DNA from: Ooceraea biroi
Lineage: Eukaryota; Arthropoda; Insecta; Hymenoptera; Formicidae
DNA: 64,000 bases
Direction: 5' to 3'
Assembly: GCF_003672135.1 (NCBI RefSeq)
Contig: NC_039508.1
Span: 12,163,945-12,227,944, forward strand
Positions 37,701-50,999 of this stretch are shown piece by piece. Within the stretch, counting starts at the first letter, position 1; each line of letters begins with the position of its first letter. A program made the translations under genes and the position numbers. The notes under the pieces were generated by a model that had not been told where the DNA came from, ran no database searches, and saw nothing but the letters and a program-made list of their open reading frames with translations.

Positions 37701-40700
37701 CATTTTAATGGCAGATTTCACTCCACATTCGCGAAACCCTCATCGAGGTCTACGTACCATCGATTGTCGAGTAAAACGTAAACTACTAATGAACGATTTG
37801 ATTTTACGCAAAAATGTTAACATTAAAGCTGTATGCGCAAAGCGTTTTGTACGTACGATACTATAAAAAAGTGTGTAAGAAAGAAGTTATTAGACGACGA
37901 GAAACTTTAATCGAGCATGTCAAACATAATTCAGCTCATGTAACGGCGTGACGCTGCGTGTCGCGATAGTCAACGTTATTACGGACGCTATAAACTCAGC
38001 TGATCCGCCACACAATTCTTTTTCTCATCGTAAAAGTGCTTCTTGGGAAACTGCTTTCTCTCTTGATCGTAAAGAATGTGTAATTCCCGGTTTGTCTTCG
38101 TGCGATACGTAATTGGTGAAGACAACGAGAATAGCCGTAATACCAGGCAGAAAATAATTAATGCATAAAACAAGCATGGGTATGTCTGATTTATCGCGCT
38201 TGTCATATAAAAAGGAGCGAATAAACGTCCTTTAACAGTAATACGAGCAATCTGGTTAATCGAGTTTTCTGAAAATTCTAATCGTGATAAACTTTTATCA
38301 CCTTCCACTATGTTCTCGCTATCTCTCACAAAGTATTCCGTAACAAGATTTTATGATAATTTGCATTTTGCAAAAATCTTCTAATGTATGGAAGCATGTT
38401 TTTGGTACGTTCACATTAAACCGCGGAATCAGATTTATGGCTAGTTTAGCGACTGCAGCCGGGAAACTCGCGGCACATGCACTGAATGCCACGTAACCGT
38501 AGCACATGTTAGAGTGCCCGAGATAGAGGTCCGACTCTGACTCGGCTTCTAATTTTTCCCTACGTAAATACCGGACTTTTCCTCCGAGTGACGTAAGCGC
38601 GTAAATAGCAGGACGTATGCACTTTCATATTTCCATAATTACTGTGGACACATTCTAGCTGGTTAAACAGCATACTAATGAAAAACCGCAGCATCACCGA
38701 TGAGAATGCTGCCGCGTCGCGATGACTGATTTAAATCTAGATTGCGCCGCTCTTCTCGTATTTATCAGAGTTTATTTGCGGGTTCTATTGCGCGCCGAAT
38801 CCATGATCCGTTACTATTTTTTTCGTTCTAGATTCAGCTGCAATCTTGTTACAAATTCCGTAATCGCAAAACTTGATTTAAATTCGAATTTTCCAGGAGA
38901 AAGCCGCGCGTTCGACTCGCCAGCGGCGCGTTGTTACAAAACTTCCCGATCACGGCACGCCTTCTATCGTTCGCGCCACACCTTGCCAGATACATTCGTT
39001 ATAAGACGCGAAACTTTTGCTTGCACTGTCTACGCGCGTAGACTTAACTCAATGGATTATCTCACGACCGCTATCGAGATTCTATATAAGACGCGTCCAG
39101 AGCGTCACGCGCTTCCTCTTAATTATGGATTTCCTTAATGAATAATTTCGTCGTTAACGTAAATTTAGGTTGCAAACATTAATTTTACCATCGCGGCTCG
39201 TAGCGAATAAGTATTTTTAACATGCAACGTTAAATAGTTGATCGAGCGTCACGTTCCGAATTAAAACTCCACGAAGATGGAATTCGCTCGCGGAAAATTT
39301 ACAGCTGGAAGGAGATAGGACTACCGATACATTCTGCACATCCTCATATCCGTCACGTCGTGCAATTTCGCCGCATACGTGTGCATCGCGCGCAAATGTC
39401 ATCTATTTTCGCCGAGCGTGTGAAATTTTTGCCGTGCAAAAGCTTTCTATTCATGACGAGACTGTATTTATAGTTAGCCGGGAAATCGCCGCAAAAGGCG
39501 GACAGTCTTGATGCACGAGATATATTATGCATAACGAGAAGCACAAATTGATAGATAAAATAGACTCGCGTCGCAGAACTCACGGCGCAGCTAACTGGAT
39601 ATCTGCTACGAACTTGGAACTTTTGTAAGACGTTCTTATTTGATCCTTCGCCCATTCAAATTCAACCCCGCGTGTAACGCGGCAGCCGTGAGTATCGATA
39701 GTGCATTTTTATTGTAACGCCTCGATACGTGGTCGTTGGCACTCGCAACTCGGATAAGCGAGAAACGCCCGGAAGCTCCGCACGAGTTTACAGGAAAAAT
39801 TTCTGTCGTGGAAACTTCTTAATTGAGTGGGAATACGCCGCGCGCTGCACTTCGTACCTCTCGCGTTTTCTCGGCCCAGCATTTTTCTCGTGTTTCGCAT
39901 CTTTCGCGGAAAGTGCAGCGCGCGGTTCCACAGATGGAGACCTCCAACTTTATCAGACGCATTTTCGCCATCGATATAGCCGAGCGATGGTTCGCAGAAC
40001 GCACGGAGATTACGGATTCCTCGGTAATCCGCTTCTATCGATCGCGGATGATAATTTTAGCATCTTAAAGCAAGAAAGGTCTTTTTCTATAAGGAACATT
40101 CATGCATATGGGGATACGTATGACACGTGGTTGCTACCTTTTAGGCTGCGCGTCCTTCGTCCGACGATCGGTGTGAAACGCGAAGGAACTTTGTAGAAAC
40201 GCTCTAATTGCATAATAAAAATGCTGACAGAGCGTAAACAAAATTTGCATTTGGTTGCGCGAGTCGTCGCTTTACGCGCGATGGAAGATAAACGAACATT
40301 ACACGGCCGGACTTTGCGCTTCGTAGAATAGCGGCGACGGTTTTATTGTAAAGCGAGGTGGAGGGATTAAGTGGCATTACTTTGCACTGCTCTTTGTAGG
40401 CGAGGACAATTTATGCGAGGCCGTTGCTCCGCATAAAGTGCAAGCGTTTCGGCGCGGCGCTCCTCTTACCAATTTAATTGCTTTATGCCCATAAGTGCCG
40501 CAATTTGCAACGCACTCGCCAGATTTTGTTTTGATCGTCGGATTAATAACGCTGGTGGTTTAACGGCACGGATTCAGTCGGTTCGAGTAAATTTTATATT
40601 ACGTGCACGGACTATCGCTTGTTTACGATATATTAATATTTTAATACGCTTCACACGTTCCGCATACCATGTCAACATAAAATCCAGGAAATTAATAATG

Positions 40701-42152
40701 ATTTGCAAAGCGGAAGGAGCGCAATTGGTTGTCGCGCGTTATTTGACACAAGTACGATAGGAATCAGGATAAATGGAAACATGGAAATGGAATACTTCAA
40801 CGCGTCAAAAGACTTCCCGCTAAGCTCATCGAGAAATGGCATTATTACATTTGCGTGTCAGCGACACGATAATCTCGTTTGTTTTATTCAATTTATTTAC
40901 GGCCGGTGTGTTTAGCACAAAGAAAAGTTTTGCGATACATTTTACAAACACGCGTGTCGGGTTACTCAGCGCTTATGTACGTACGTCACTCCTCAAATAT
41001 CCTCGTAAAATTCAGCCAGCAAAGTTGCCGGTTCCTCGCGGCGCGCCGCGATATGTCCTACATCTTCGTCACATCGCGGCTGTAAAATTCATCCCCCAAG
41101 AGAAGAAGCCATTTTCTTTAAAGCATAGCATCCCCACGCTGACGCCTGATGCCAACGCGACGAATTACAGCGTGGGCGTATCTGCGTAACCAATTATATT
41201 AACGTCACAAAAGTGACGTTGCAAATGTAGCACGCGATATAAAGTATCTCATTTTGTCCACGGTGGCTTTCATCCGTTTTCAACGCCCGTGAAAATAAAC
41301 ATCCATCGGCATTTCAGTAACGAGTCGTCCTTTCACGTTCAGCGCCAAATGGATTAATCATATTTGAAACGTTAATTTGTAATTTGTAATTTGTAATTGC
41401 ATACCGTTGCCGGTTATATCGAAAAGTGGTACTTTCAGTCGACAGGCCTTTTGAAATAACACACGCGATATATCTGTTGACGCTTCTATATCTGTAACCG
41501 CTTCGAATAACCGCTATTATAACTTCTTGGTGCTCGTGTGCGTGCATGAAAAATAATGTTACCGTTCCTGATGAAAGAGGAACAATACTATCACGGGGTG
41601 TCGCGAAAATGTCAGATGCATCTCCAAAGCGCGAAGATCGCGGAATCATTTTCAGTCGCACGTCCGTCAGCACGAGAACGTCAGATAAATCGATCGGCGA
41701 CTTTCATAAGATCCGTTTTTCCTACCTTCCATTTGGCCTCATAAAATTCACATAACCGAGTTACATTAGACGATACTAGCTGCCGCCAGCCACGAATTTA
41801 AATTCAATACGCGGAGCTTCTTCTCGCGGGGCGTTCACGGGGCGAACTTCCCTCGTAAGTTGGTTTCTTTGTATCGTTCAGCAGACGAACATCATATTGA
41901 ATCTCTCTTTATCCCGAAGCGCCTCGCTGTCGCGTCGCGCAACTGCAATTACATAATAGCCATATGATACATTATAGCGCGTAATATTTCAGCTTCCACT
42001 TGCGAGCTGAACAAAGGACCGCAGCCGCACCATACAAAAAGGAGAGACGACCACGTTAAAGCGTGTTTAAAACAGTAGTAAATATGTAAAAATATTATAT
42101 CGATACAGGGTATCTTGTTACAATGTCTACAAGTATCCTTATTATAATATTA

Positions 42153-43393
42153 GGGGTGTGATTTAGTTTTGAGGGTTTTTTTGCTCAAAAACGTATGTAT
42201 TTAAATATGATAATGAATGAATACCTTAATCAAAATATTTTCCTTCGTTTTCTAGAACTTTTTCCCATCTTTCTGGCAAGAGATCGATTCCACCACGATA
42301 AAATCACTCTTCTTTTCAGTTGATCCATTCGTCGACGAATTTTCGCACTTCTTCGAAATTATGAAAGTGTGTGTCCTCTAAAGCGTGTTGCATCGACCGG
42401 AACAAATAATAATCGCATGGAGCAATGTCCGGAGAATACGCGGGGTGCGGTAAGACTTCCCATTCGAGCTCTAATAGTGTTTGATAACGCAACGTCAGGT
42501 CGAGCGTTGTCACGAAGAAGAATCACTTTCCGTCCTTTACTCGCAATTGGTGGTCGTTTTTGGTCCAATGCTTGCTTCAACTTGTACAATTGGTGTCGAT
42601 AACGATCAGCCGTGACAGTCTCATGCGGATTTAACAGCTCATAGTACACTATCCCACCAAATACAGAGCATTACTTTTCAACCGTGAATATTGCGTCTCG
42701 GAGTGGATGTTGATGGTTCGCCTGGATCCACCCATGATTTTCTGCGTTTCGGATTATCAAAATAGATCCACTTTTCATCCCCAGTAACAATCCGAGACAA
42801 AAGACTCTTCTTTTTTTGCCTGGCGATCAACGAAATGCAAATGTTCAAATGGCACTTTCCGATAATTGATGTCGAACCCATTTCCCTTCTTTCTGAATTT
42901 TTCCCATTTCATGTAAATGTTTGGCAACTGTTGTACGATCAACATTTGATGCTCTGGCAAGTTCTGAAGTGGATTGTGTTGGATTTTCGTGCAATAATGC
43001 TTGCAAATCTGCATTTTCAAGCTTTCTGGGTTGTCCCGAGCGTTCTTTGTCCTTCACATCAGTATGACCACTTTTAAAACGTCTAAACCAGTATTCACAC
43101 GTCTTAATTGATGGGGCAGAATCACCACAAGTTTCCACAAGAATTCTATAACCCTCAGCCGCAGTTTTCGTTTGATTAAAAAACAAAAGCAACGCATGTC
43201 GAAAATGCTGTTTCGGAAGTTGCATTTTTACGATGATATAAACACGACTGTTATTGCATCTATTGCTATAATGCTACTAAATGTCATGGATAATGTCAAC
43301 ACTGTAAGAAACAACAGTTATCGGAAACAGCTATTGAAACAAACTGACACTACAGCCATCTGTTGCAAAACCCTCAAAACTAAATCACACTCC
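42153..43393 (-). mobile_element. Decayed mariner element (1241 bp), Mos1-like
   Basis: Terminal inverted repeats of about 27 bases (GGGGTGTGATTTAGTTTTGA on the left, one mismatch on the right) are flanked by TA at 42151-42152 and 43394-43395. Both ends survive, but the transposase frame is broken. The element sits in intron 1, antisense to the host gene, about 1.7 kb before exon 2. Confidence 0.9.
42226..43225 (-). pseudogene. Broken mariner transposase (mauritiana/Mos1-type)
   Basis: Fragments in different frames line up in order along one mariner transposase. 43225-42845 holds the N-terminal region (KTAAEGYRILVE, IKTCEYWFRRFKSG, MGKIQKEGKWVRHQL). 42881-42678 holds the first catalytic block (RIVTGDEKWIYFDNPKR). 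42649-42470 holds YYELLNPHETV and RDNARPD, where HDNARPH is expected. 42513-42316 holds EVLPHPAYSPDIAPCDYYLF. The final GIDLLPERWEKVLENEGKYF reaches a TAA at 42226-42228 after an in-frame stop. At least three frameshifts and one stop make it non-functional. The motifs resemble the mauritiana (Mos1) subfamily more than the intact mariner at 33470. Confidence 0.9.
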
Positions 43394-45121
43394 TAATAAT
43401 ATAATTCTCTTATAGTATTGATACATTGTATGGAATTCTCTTGTTCTTTCTACATAAAGAAAAGATTAAGGATCAAACAAAACTACATGTTGTATCTTTT
43501 GTGATAGTAATTAGTATCGAAATAACGAGTCATGGGAAAATCCGATTCGCCCAAATTATGATTGTTGAATTATATATAAGCTACTGTAATAAAAATGTGC
43601 ACATTTGTTCGCAAGTGCTAAAGTAAGTGCTAAAAGTAACAGAGTTTCAATTTCCAATATCAAACCCCGCTGTAGCAGCGATTGTCTTTCGACCGCAACG
43701 AGAAAAAAATATAATCGATAAAATTTCTATCACGTAGCTTACCAATTTCCTGTATTGCCTTCTGTATTATCGCCATTCGGATATTCTCGGTTCTTACTGC
43801 ACAAGATGTGATCGTTACTACGTTTTTATTTTTACCAGACCAAATAAAACACTATTCACGATTAGCATTCAATATCTCTATTAGAATAATGTACGTGTTT
43901 TATAAAAATGTATATCAATTGTGTGTAACTACATATAATTATATACATATAATTATATACTACATTAAATATTATAACAAAATATAATTATTATATTAAA
44001 TTGTTGTGTGCATAAGAGTGCACACAATAAAAAATATGATACGTTTTTTTACTGCGAATAACGGGAGAGTATTTTTGTGCCATTTACTTATAACAACCGT
44101 AAACATTTTTATAAAAATATCTAGAATTTATTGGTGGGAAAATTTTATCGAAACGATGACGTATCGTTTTATGTAAAACAGATAGCATTCTCGACCATTT
44201 TGCCGTATCGTTCGTCAACGAAATATAGGTGCCGAAATAAAGTGTGTCAAGCCACTATTTTACACGTGCGACAAGTGTTAATTCCGCGTTGATTACTTTT
44301 ACATCGTAAACCGGCTAAATGTTATCGACGTGGATCGTTACAGCCTGTGAAATACATGCACCGCAGCGGGATTCTATTAACGAAACTATATCCATTCCAC
44401 GAATTAATTTACTATCACCACTGCCTATGTTAACAGTGATTTGGTGAACCTGGGGAAGTACATGGAGAGATGTTTAAAGATTTCATCATTTTTAATAACT
44501 GCTATTAGTACATACATGCATCATATTATTGCGTTAGCAAACAGCAAATAATTCTGAAAATTCTGTCGCCGAACCGTTTGTCACTTTTAAGCGGTCCGCG
44601 AAAAATCCACTCGGTACTTAGGCATTCGCGTTTGGTGCGCGATAGTTTCTGTTATATGATATAGCTGTATGACGCTCCATAACGCCAAACTTTCCACAAA
44701 GGCCCATTTTTTTCCATGAATATATAACGCGACATAAAATATCATCCCGCGTATTCAGTGCGTGCCGTGGCAAAAGCAGCAGAATATTTCCACGAAACTA
44801 CTGCGACTTTCCGTCGAAAATTCCAATTGACGAAGCGATTTCGGCAGCGTACCAATCGAATGATACTTTGCAACAAGAGCGTAACGATTTCATGAATAAT
44901 TAATTTTCTCAATTTCTTAATAGTTTTCAATTCTTACGCATTCAATAGCTATTAATCTGTCAATTTTATTTTAATATAATAAACAAGATTTCCTTCTAAC
45001 ATAGATAAGATTTTCTTCACAAACCACTTGCTTCGTACTCCTGAAAATCTCGACGACTAAGCGGAATGAAGCAGCGACGAGAAAATCGCACGCAATTGAC
45101 ACGCAATTATGTTTGTTTCAG

Positions 45122-45228
45122 TGACGGGGCTAGAGCCAGACTTTGCTTACCCGCTGGAGAACGTAACGATCCCGCAGGGTCGAGACGCTACCTTCACCTG
45201 CGTGGTGAACAACCTCGGTGGATACCGG
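45122..45228 (+). CDS. Exon 2: first half of Ig domain 1
   Basis: The exon encodes residues 18-53, including PLENVTIPQGRDATFTC and the VVNNLGGYR strand leading to the core tryptophan. Cys44 is the first cysteine of Ig1, and N31-V-T is a glycosylation sequon. The acceptor is TGTTTCAG and the donor CGG|GTGAGT (phase 0). This sequence is highly typical of the DIP/lachesin Ig1 domain. A second donor-like site (CGG|GTAACT) lies 51 bases downstream in the same open frame. A CTA/AT compound microsatellite begins about 130 bases into the following intron. Confidence 0.93.
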
Positions 45229-45359
45229 GTGAGTTCTTCCTCCTCCGCGAGCGGAGATCACTCCGGCAGCTTCAAGCGGGTAACTAACATTTTACCATTA
45301 ACCTGTGTCCGCCTGTAATGGACTACTACCTTATCTACTACTACCTCTACTACTACTGT

Positions 45360-45360
<1 letters not shown>

Positions 45361-45402
<42 letters not shown>
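45361..45402. repeat. (ACT)14 microsatellite after exon 2
   Basis: Fourteen uninterrupted ACT units lie about 130 bases into intron 2, preceded by a degenerate CTA-rich stretch from about 45320. An AT repeat follows at about 45480. Confidence 0.95.
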
Positions 45403-45479
45403 GCACCACCTATATGCGCGCGTGCCTGCACCTCACAGCACTGCATTTAACTGCACTACCGCCAGCTATGAAAAAAAGA

Positions 45480-45525
45480 AATATATATATATATATACAT
45501 GTATATGTATATACAATATATATAT
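45480..45525. repeat. (AT)n run after the ACT repeat
   Basis: AT repeats interrupted by CATG and GTAT, forming a compound microsatellite region with the ACT tract in intron 2. Confidence 0.85.
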
Positions 45526-48500
45526 CACCACAGCCGCAGAACAACCACCATCACCAACCATTTCTCCGTATATGACATCCATTTTCATGTATCAGCCGAT
45601 ACGGGGAACGATACGCTCGTAAGATGAGCAACCGAGTTTCATAGTCTCTTCACGTCTTTTCTTACCTCGTTCTCTCGATACACTTCGTCGGGGAGTTCCG
45701 ACAACGCACGCCGAAGAGGAAAAGACTCGCTCCGAGCGAAGTTGCTCGCGAAATGGCTAATGATGTCTTCGCGCGCTCAGAGAATGCACCGTATCGTTAT
45801 CCGTTATTGTGGGCGGTGATTCACCCGCATCCAGTCACGACTAAACTTTACGGCGTAATAATAATCCTTGGTTTCAGTCGCGTCACATTATTGACGGATT
45901 TTGCACCGTGATTCGTCGCGATTGTTACACCGCGCGTTGTCGTCACTCACGATACATTCGTATCTTCGCGTTCTCCAAGCGCCATGCATCCGTTTCTGGT
46001 GCGCTAGCGATTTGAAACGAGATTCGAAACGCATGGCACGTGCGGCGTTTATCGAGATCGATGTTATCAATATTTACGCATTGCGTACCGAGGCTGGAAT
46101 TTATTCAAATCGACCGATCGTTCTCCACCTTTGTCCTTCCTCTGAAAAGAATCCGAATCGCGAGGGGTTGAATGGTGAAAATAGATGCAAAAAAGACTGA
46201 TCGTTGCGGCCATTGTCTTTTTCCGACAATAGCTTCCGGGCACATTGCCGACCTCTGTATCTATAGGGCTATATATTCCGAAGGATCACGCATTATACTG
46301 ATACGGTAGCTTCTTCAATTTCCCGCCAAGTTCCACGTTAATTCATAATTGACGACACCAGTTGCTTGTCAAACACTATCGATAGACCTTCCTCGGAAGG
46401 TCCCGTAGCGGGATCAGGAGCCGCGTGTAATTGCGTAAGTTCCGCTTTACACTTTCCGGTAATAGCGATCGCCGACAATGGGAGGAAGATTGATCAAGGC
46501 CGGCACACGGCGTCGCCTATATGTAACGAAATTGATTTTGCGCGAGTACATATCGTCGATGTGGCGTATTAAGCGCTTTACGGCTCCACTTGTTGAACCG
46601 ATAACTGAGCCCGCCTTCCTCGAGCTCCACGGAGCATTTCCTCGCCGTGGAAAAAGAAATTTCGGCCTCACGCGACTCTCCGCTGTAGGTTTTAATTAAA
46701 CTTGGCACTGTTGGAGTTTATAACTTGTTGAAAGATGCGATTACTTCCGGCAATGCACACGCCCGCGTTTCAACTTCTTTCTTATGGCACGGTCGAGCGA
46801 TTCGCCGGCCGGGAGTTTACGATTTCCTCTAATAAGGATCATCTCGCGACGGTTTCCGTTTCCTTTCTCTTGCACTTCCTCTCTGTCTTGCACATTTCTC
46901 CCCTTTCACATTGTTGGCCGGTTCTATAGACGAAAGGAAAATTTGCTTCAATAGGCTCGTAATTATTTCCGCGAGTAAGCATCGTTTCATGAATCGATTG
47001 AATCGACTAACTACTTGAGTGGAAAACGTTTCAGAATAAATTTTAGAACGAAAAAGCGTGTTGCATCATTTACCTGTTTCGTGACATAGATCATATTTGT
47101 TTATCTGTGTCATCTGTCTGTTATAATCAAATCAAAATAGATAGCAGAACACGCATATATTTGTTCTATCAGGATTATCTCGCGTTAGACTGACATTGTG
47201 ATTCGCATCTGAAAATCCGTGCTAATATCGATCTAAAACTGTGTACTTTGCCATTCCCGGATAATTATTTCGCGATACAAAAGAGCGCAAGCAGCTCTTG
47301 AAAATAGCTACCGAGCTTCCCCGGCGAACTGAATTTCACTCCTCATTGACTCGAATGGGAACTAGAAAAGCGACGACGTTCAAATCGACATTAAACGCGC
47401 AACGAGCGCCGAGACACTGCTTACAACTTGAATGCCCTGTGCTCTAAGCGGATCTCGCGAATAGGCCAATGCGAGTCCGAGCCTACAGCGAGGATATTCA
47501 AGCCTGGTATCCGGCTTTTTCGCTTGTTAGATTTAAGCTTTGACGCTTAATCGCACCCGCTGGAAAACCAAGGACTGTAGTACTGCGATTGTCTCAGGCA
47601 ACAGCATCCACCATTCAGTTTTAACGATGATTTATTTAGCGGAGATACATTCATAAATTTTGCAGAAAATTACTGATAAATAATAATCTCTTGTATAACT
47701 TGCGGATTTGAGATTTCATTATATCTGGTTATTTATAACGCGAAATGCAATTTTAAACATGTCCAATTTATCTTTATGCATATTACATTTGTCTCACGGT
47801 ACAAAACAAAAGGATGGATTCTGTTGCCTTGGAGGATGACAGCGTACGTTGAGAATCTAAAGACGAAGAGTTTCAAAGATATTTCGAAACAGGAATGATG
47901 GGCATGAATCAATGATAAACTAGAAAATTCATAATTATAAGTGCAGGCATAATTACGTTTCGAGAGCTTTCAGTATACTCGTGCAAAACACAATTTTCAT
48001 CTTACGTGTATGATCTCACATACAATCGTATCGATTTTATTTCTGTAATCATTAAATAAGATGTGTGAGATATTATTAACAATATATTTCAAATACATGT
48101 AGTCATTTTTCCACGCATTGACTCTTTGTTTTATTTGTTAATATAAAGATACTCCATTCTTTCATCAAGAGACATGTATGTCCACATATATGCTTTATCG
48201 CATTTAATAAATTATATTATATCGATCCCGGTGACGCGAAAGCAAATAGTGAGCATCCGACGAAAACATAAAAATTATTCAAACGCAAATTACGAGAGAG
48301 CAAATAAACTCTATTTCAAGCTTGCTATTTTCAAATGTCTCACGATCCCCTCGTAGGCGACGACTCCTACTCGCGGTAGAATTATACGATGGTTTGCCAT
48401 TGCACGAAATCTATCGAAATCGAAATCGCCACGAGAAATGTCCCGTGCCCTGCCCGTCCCCCCCAGATACGAGAACATTCAGGTCCACATCGGCTTGTCC

Positions 48501-50972
48501 ACGAATGCACAGTTTCTATTTGCACATGTGTCTGTTTACAATGCATAAACGCACTTAAGATTGGAATGTTCGTGCGAAATGAAATATGGTGCAAGTTGCA
48601 TTGGAGAAGGATTGGGATGCACAGTGTTTCGACGTGTTATGCGCCCTGAGTAATTGCGAGTCCGAGGGCGGAGATCGTGCTGGATATCGTATTGTTCTTA
48701 GCGTGTCACTGAATTCCTGTCTATATGCGCGAGGCATGCCAATGATGCATGGATATATGATAACGGACAGCATAGGAGGTTGCATGAGCATGTTTTAAAC
48801 AATAAGTACTAATCTAGACAGATAAGCGAGGGACACGTAACTTAATGATAGGTCTTAGACCTCGGATAAGTCGCGTTCAGGTTTCGGCATAAGTCTTAGC
48901 GAGTCGACTAGAATAACAAAATCTTCCTCTTCTCGAGTCTTGATTGTGTGTGTAATTTGTGTACGGGTCTCATATATATTGTCATCGAACGTAGAAGAGA
49001 GATACATGATGTTGTAACATAGAAAAGACGTCAAACTAAACATTTCTGTAGAATAGAATTACTTCCTCTCTTTTTTCAAAGTGTTATAGCAATATTGTAG
49101 AAAAGACTGCAATGTCTGTGTACATTCGAGCAATTCTCTATAAGCGTTTCCATTCCGTGTGTAACATAAAATGCAGCTGTTTGATCTCAGTTTCGTCGAT
49201 TCATCATCAAACGAATAATCTTAAGCGAATCCGATGCGTTCGTGCGACGAAACATGCCAACGCGTGTGTTTTATTCGTATCACCCGCTACATCTCCAAAG
49301 CGTACGCTGGAACGAGTAATCTCGTTCGAAACGTGCGTGTCACGCGGATCGGTTAATCGTTCGGATTCCGCGCACGCGGCTGCGCGGATGAGTGCGTTTC
49401 GCTGTACCGTCGAGCGTGCCGTGCCGCGCCGCGACGCTCGGCGTCGCGTCGCGTCGCGCTCTGCCATAAATTTTAGCATTTAACCCGCCGTTATCGCGTT
49501 CTCGAGCGTCGCGCTCGAATTTCGCGCGACACGTGTATCTGCGAAATGAAATAAGCGATGTACAGTGAACAATTGCAGCATTGTACGCATTGTAAATGCA
49601 ACGTTTTACGCAAAATATGTCTCAAAATTAGTGTCATCCTATTTAGCCATAAATTCCCGAGTAATCTAATTTCTCCTACGTAAAGCATAGCGTTGTGAAA
49701 GAATTCTTTATTACTCGTTTATTTCGCTTCATTCTAAATATCGAAAATTTCGTAGAAATAAAATCAGTGACGGAAACAAAGTGCAGTTGCAGCGCTCGTA
49801 ACGCTTACATTTCCGAATCAACCCCTTCAAGATGTTATCAATATTGCCATAGAAAAAAATCTTTCATTGTTAAATTAAACGCAATCTTCCTTAATTCTCT
49901 TTTATCAAAAATACATCTTTAAGACTTTTAAACGATGAAAAAAATCGTCTTGAGGGGGTCGTCACGGGGCAGCCAGGAGGAAACATGGAGGAAAGAAAAG
50001 TGGAAAGGAGAAACCGAATCCTCCGAGCACGAACTACAAGCTAAGTACAAGCTAAAGAGCACCTGAAATCCAGACCGTTGTGAAGTTGTGGCTGCGAAGA
50101 GGGTACGCGAAGCAAAGGGGGCTCGTTCCGACCGGATTTGTCCAGCGCATCGCGACAATGGGAAACGGGCGGGGACAGGAGGGGAAGGCAAGGAGAATGA
50201 GCTAGGTGCGGGAGGCTGCGAAACTTTTAATTAGCGAGTTTATCCATTTATTCTACACGCCGCTGAAAAAGGGGAACTGCTCTCCCTGTTCCTTCTTTCC
50301 CTCGCTCCCTCTTCCCTCGCCATACTTTAAGAAATCGAAAAAATAAAAACTTCGGAACGAGTCGCGCCACGTAAGTGGGTGACGGCGGGTTGGAAAGCGA
50401 GGAATAAAACGCGATGGTGATAAGAGGAGGACGGAGAGGATAGGGGGTGGCTGAGGACGAGAAGAGGTTCTGAAGAGGCGCGGAGGAGATGGTGGGAAAT
50501 AAACGAGGTGTGGTAGACTGGACCGAGGCTCCCGATCCTACAATGCGCCACAATGGAGCGCCGACGATGGTTTTGCATATGAAAGAGGTCCGAGAATGGA
50601 GAGAACGTGAAGCCAAAGGCGGGAGAAAGGGGCGAGAGAGACAGAATACGTATACGTAACGCGATATTATATATCGGACTGGGGAGGTTACCTTTTTCGC
50701 CTCGTTCCCACTCACCCCCGAATCTCTTTTACGTCTGTCTGTCCGTCTGTCCGCCGTTATCACTGCGAGTTTCTTCGCGGTTACTTCTGCCGCTTCTCTA
50801 GGGGACCGCGAATATCGTAGCAGAAGGCGGAGGAAAAATAGGGGGACGGAAGTCGAAAGCATCCGAGAAGGAAACTGCATTAGGTAAAGAGGGCGTTCTT
50901 TGCGTTAAAATAGAGGCTCGTTTTCCCATACGAGGGCACGAAGACGCGCTCTTTAAGCTCCTTGGTCGTCAC

Positions 50973-50999
50973 CCTCTCTCTCTCTCTCTCTCTCTTTCT
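50973..50999. repeat. (CT)n microsatellite in intron 2
   Basis: Eleven or more consecutive CT units, ending TTTCTC. Confidence 0.85.

Larger units (their letters stand above)
9558..45121 (+). other. Intron 1 of the DIP/lachesin-like gene (about 35.6 kb)
   Basis: Bounded by GTGAGT and TGTTTCAG, phase 1. It contains the five mobile elements listed separately (11556, 20502, 23432, 33470, 42153) and several CT/GA microsatellites. The segments between them (9660-11555, 11828-20501, 21280-23431, 24151-33469, 34755-42152 and 43394-45121) show no gene I can support. Confidence 0.75.

Noticed and set aside
50248..50880. 210-codon minus-strand open frame
   Set aside because: Low-complexity product of a purine-rich tract in intron 2. 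No recognisable motif and competing open frames on both strands.
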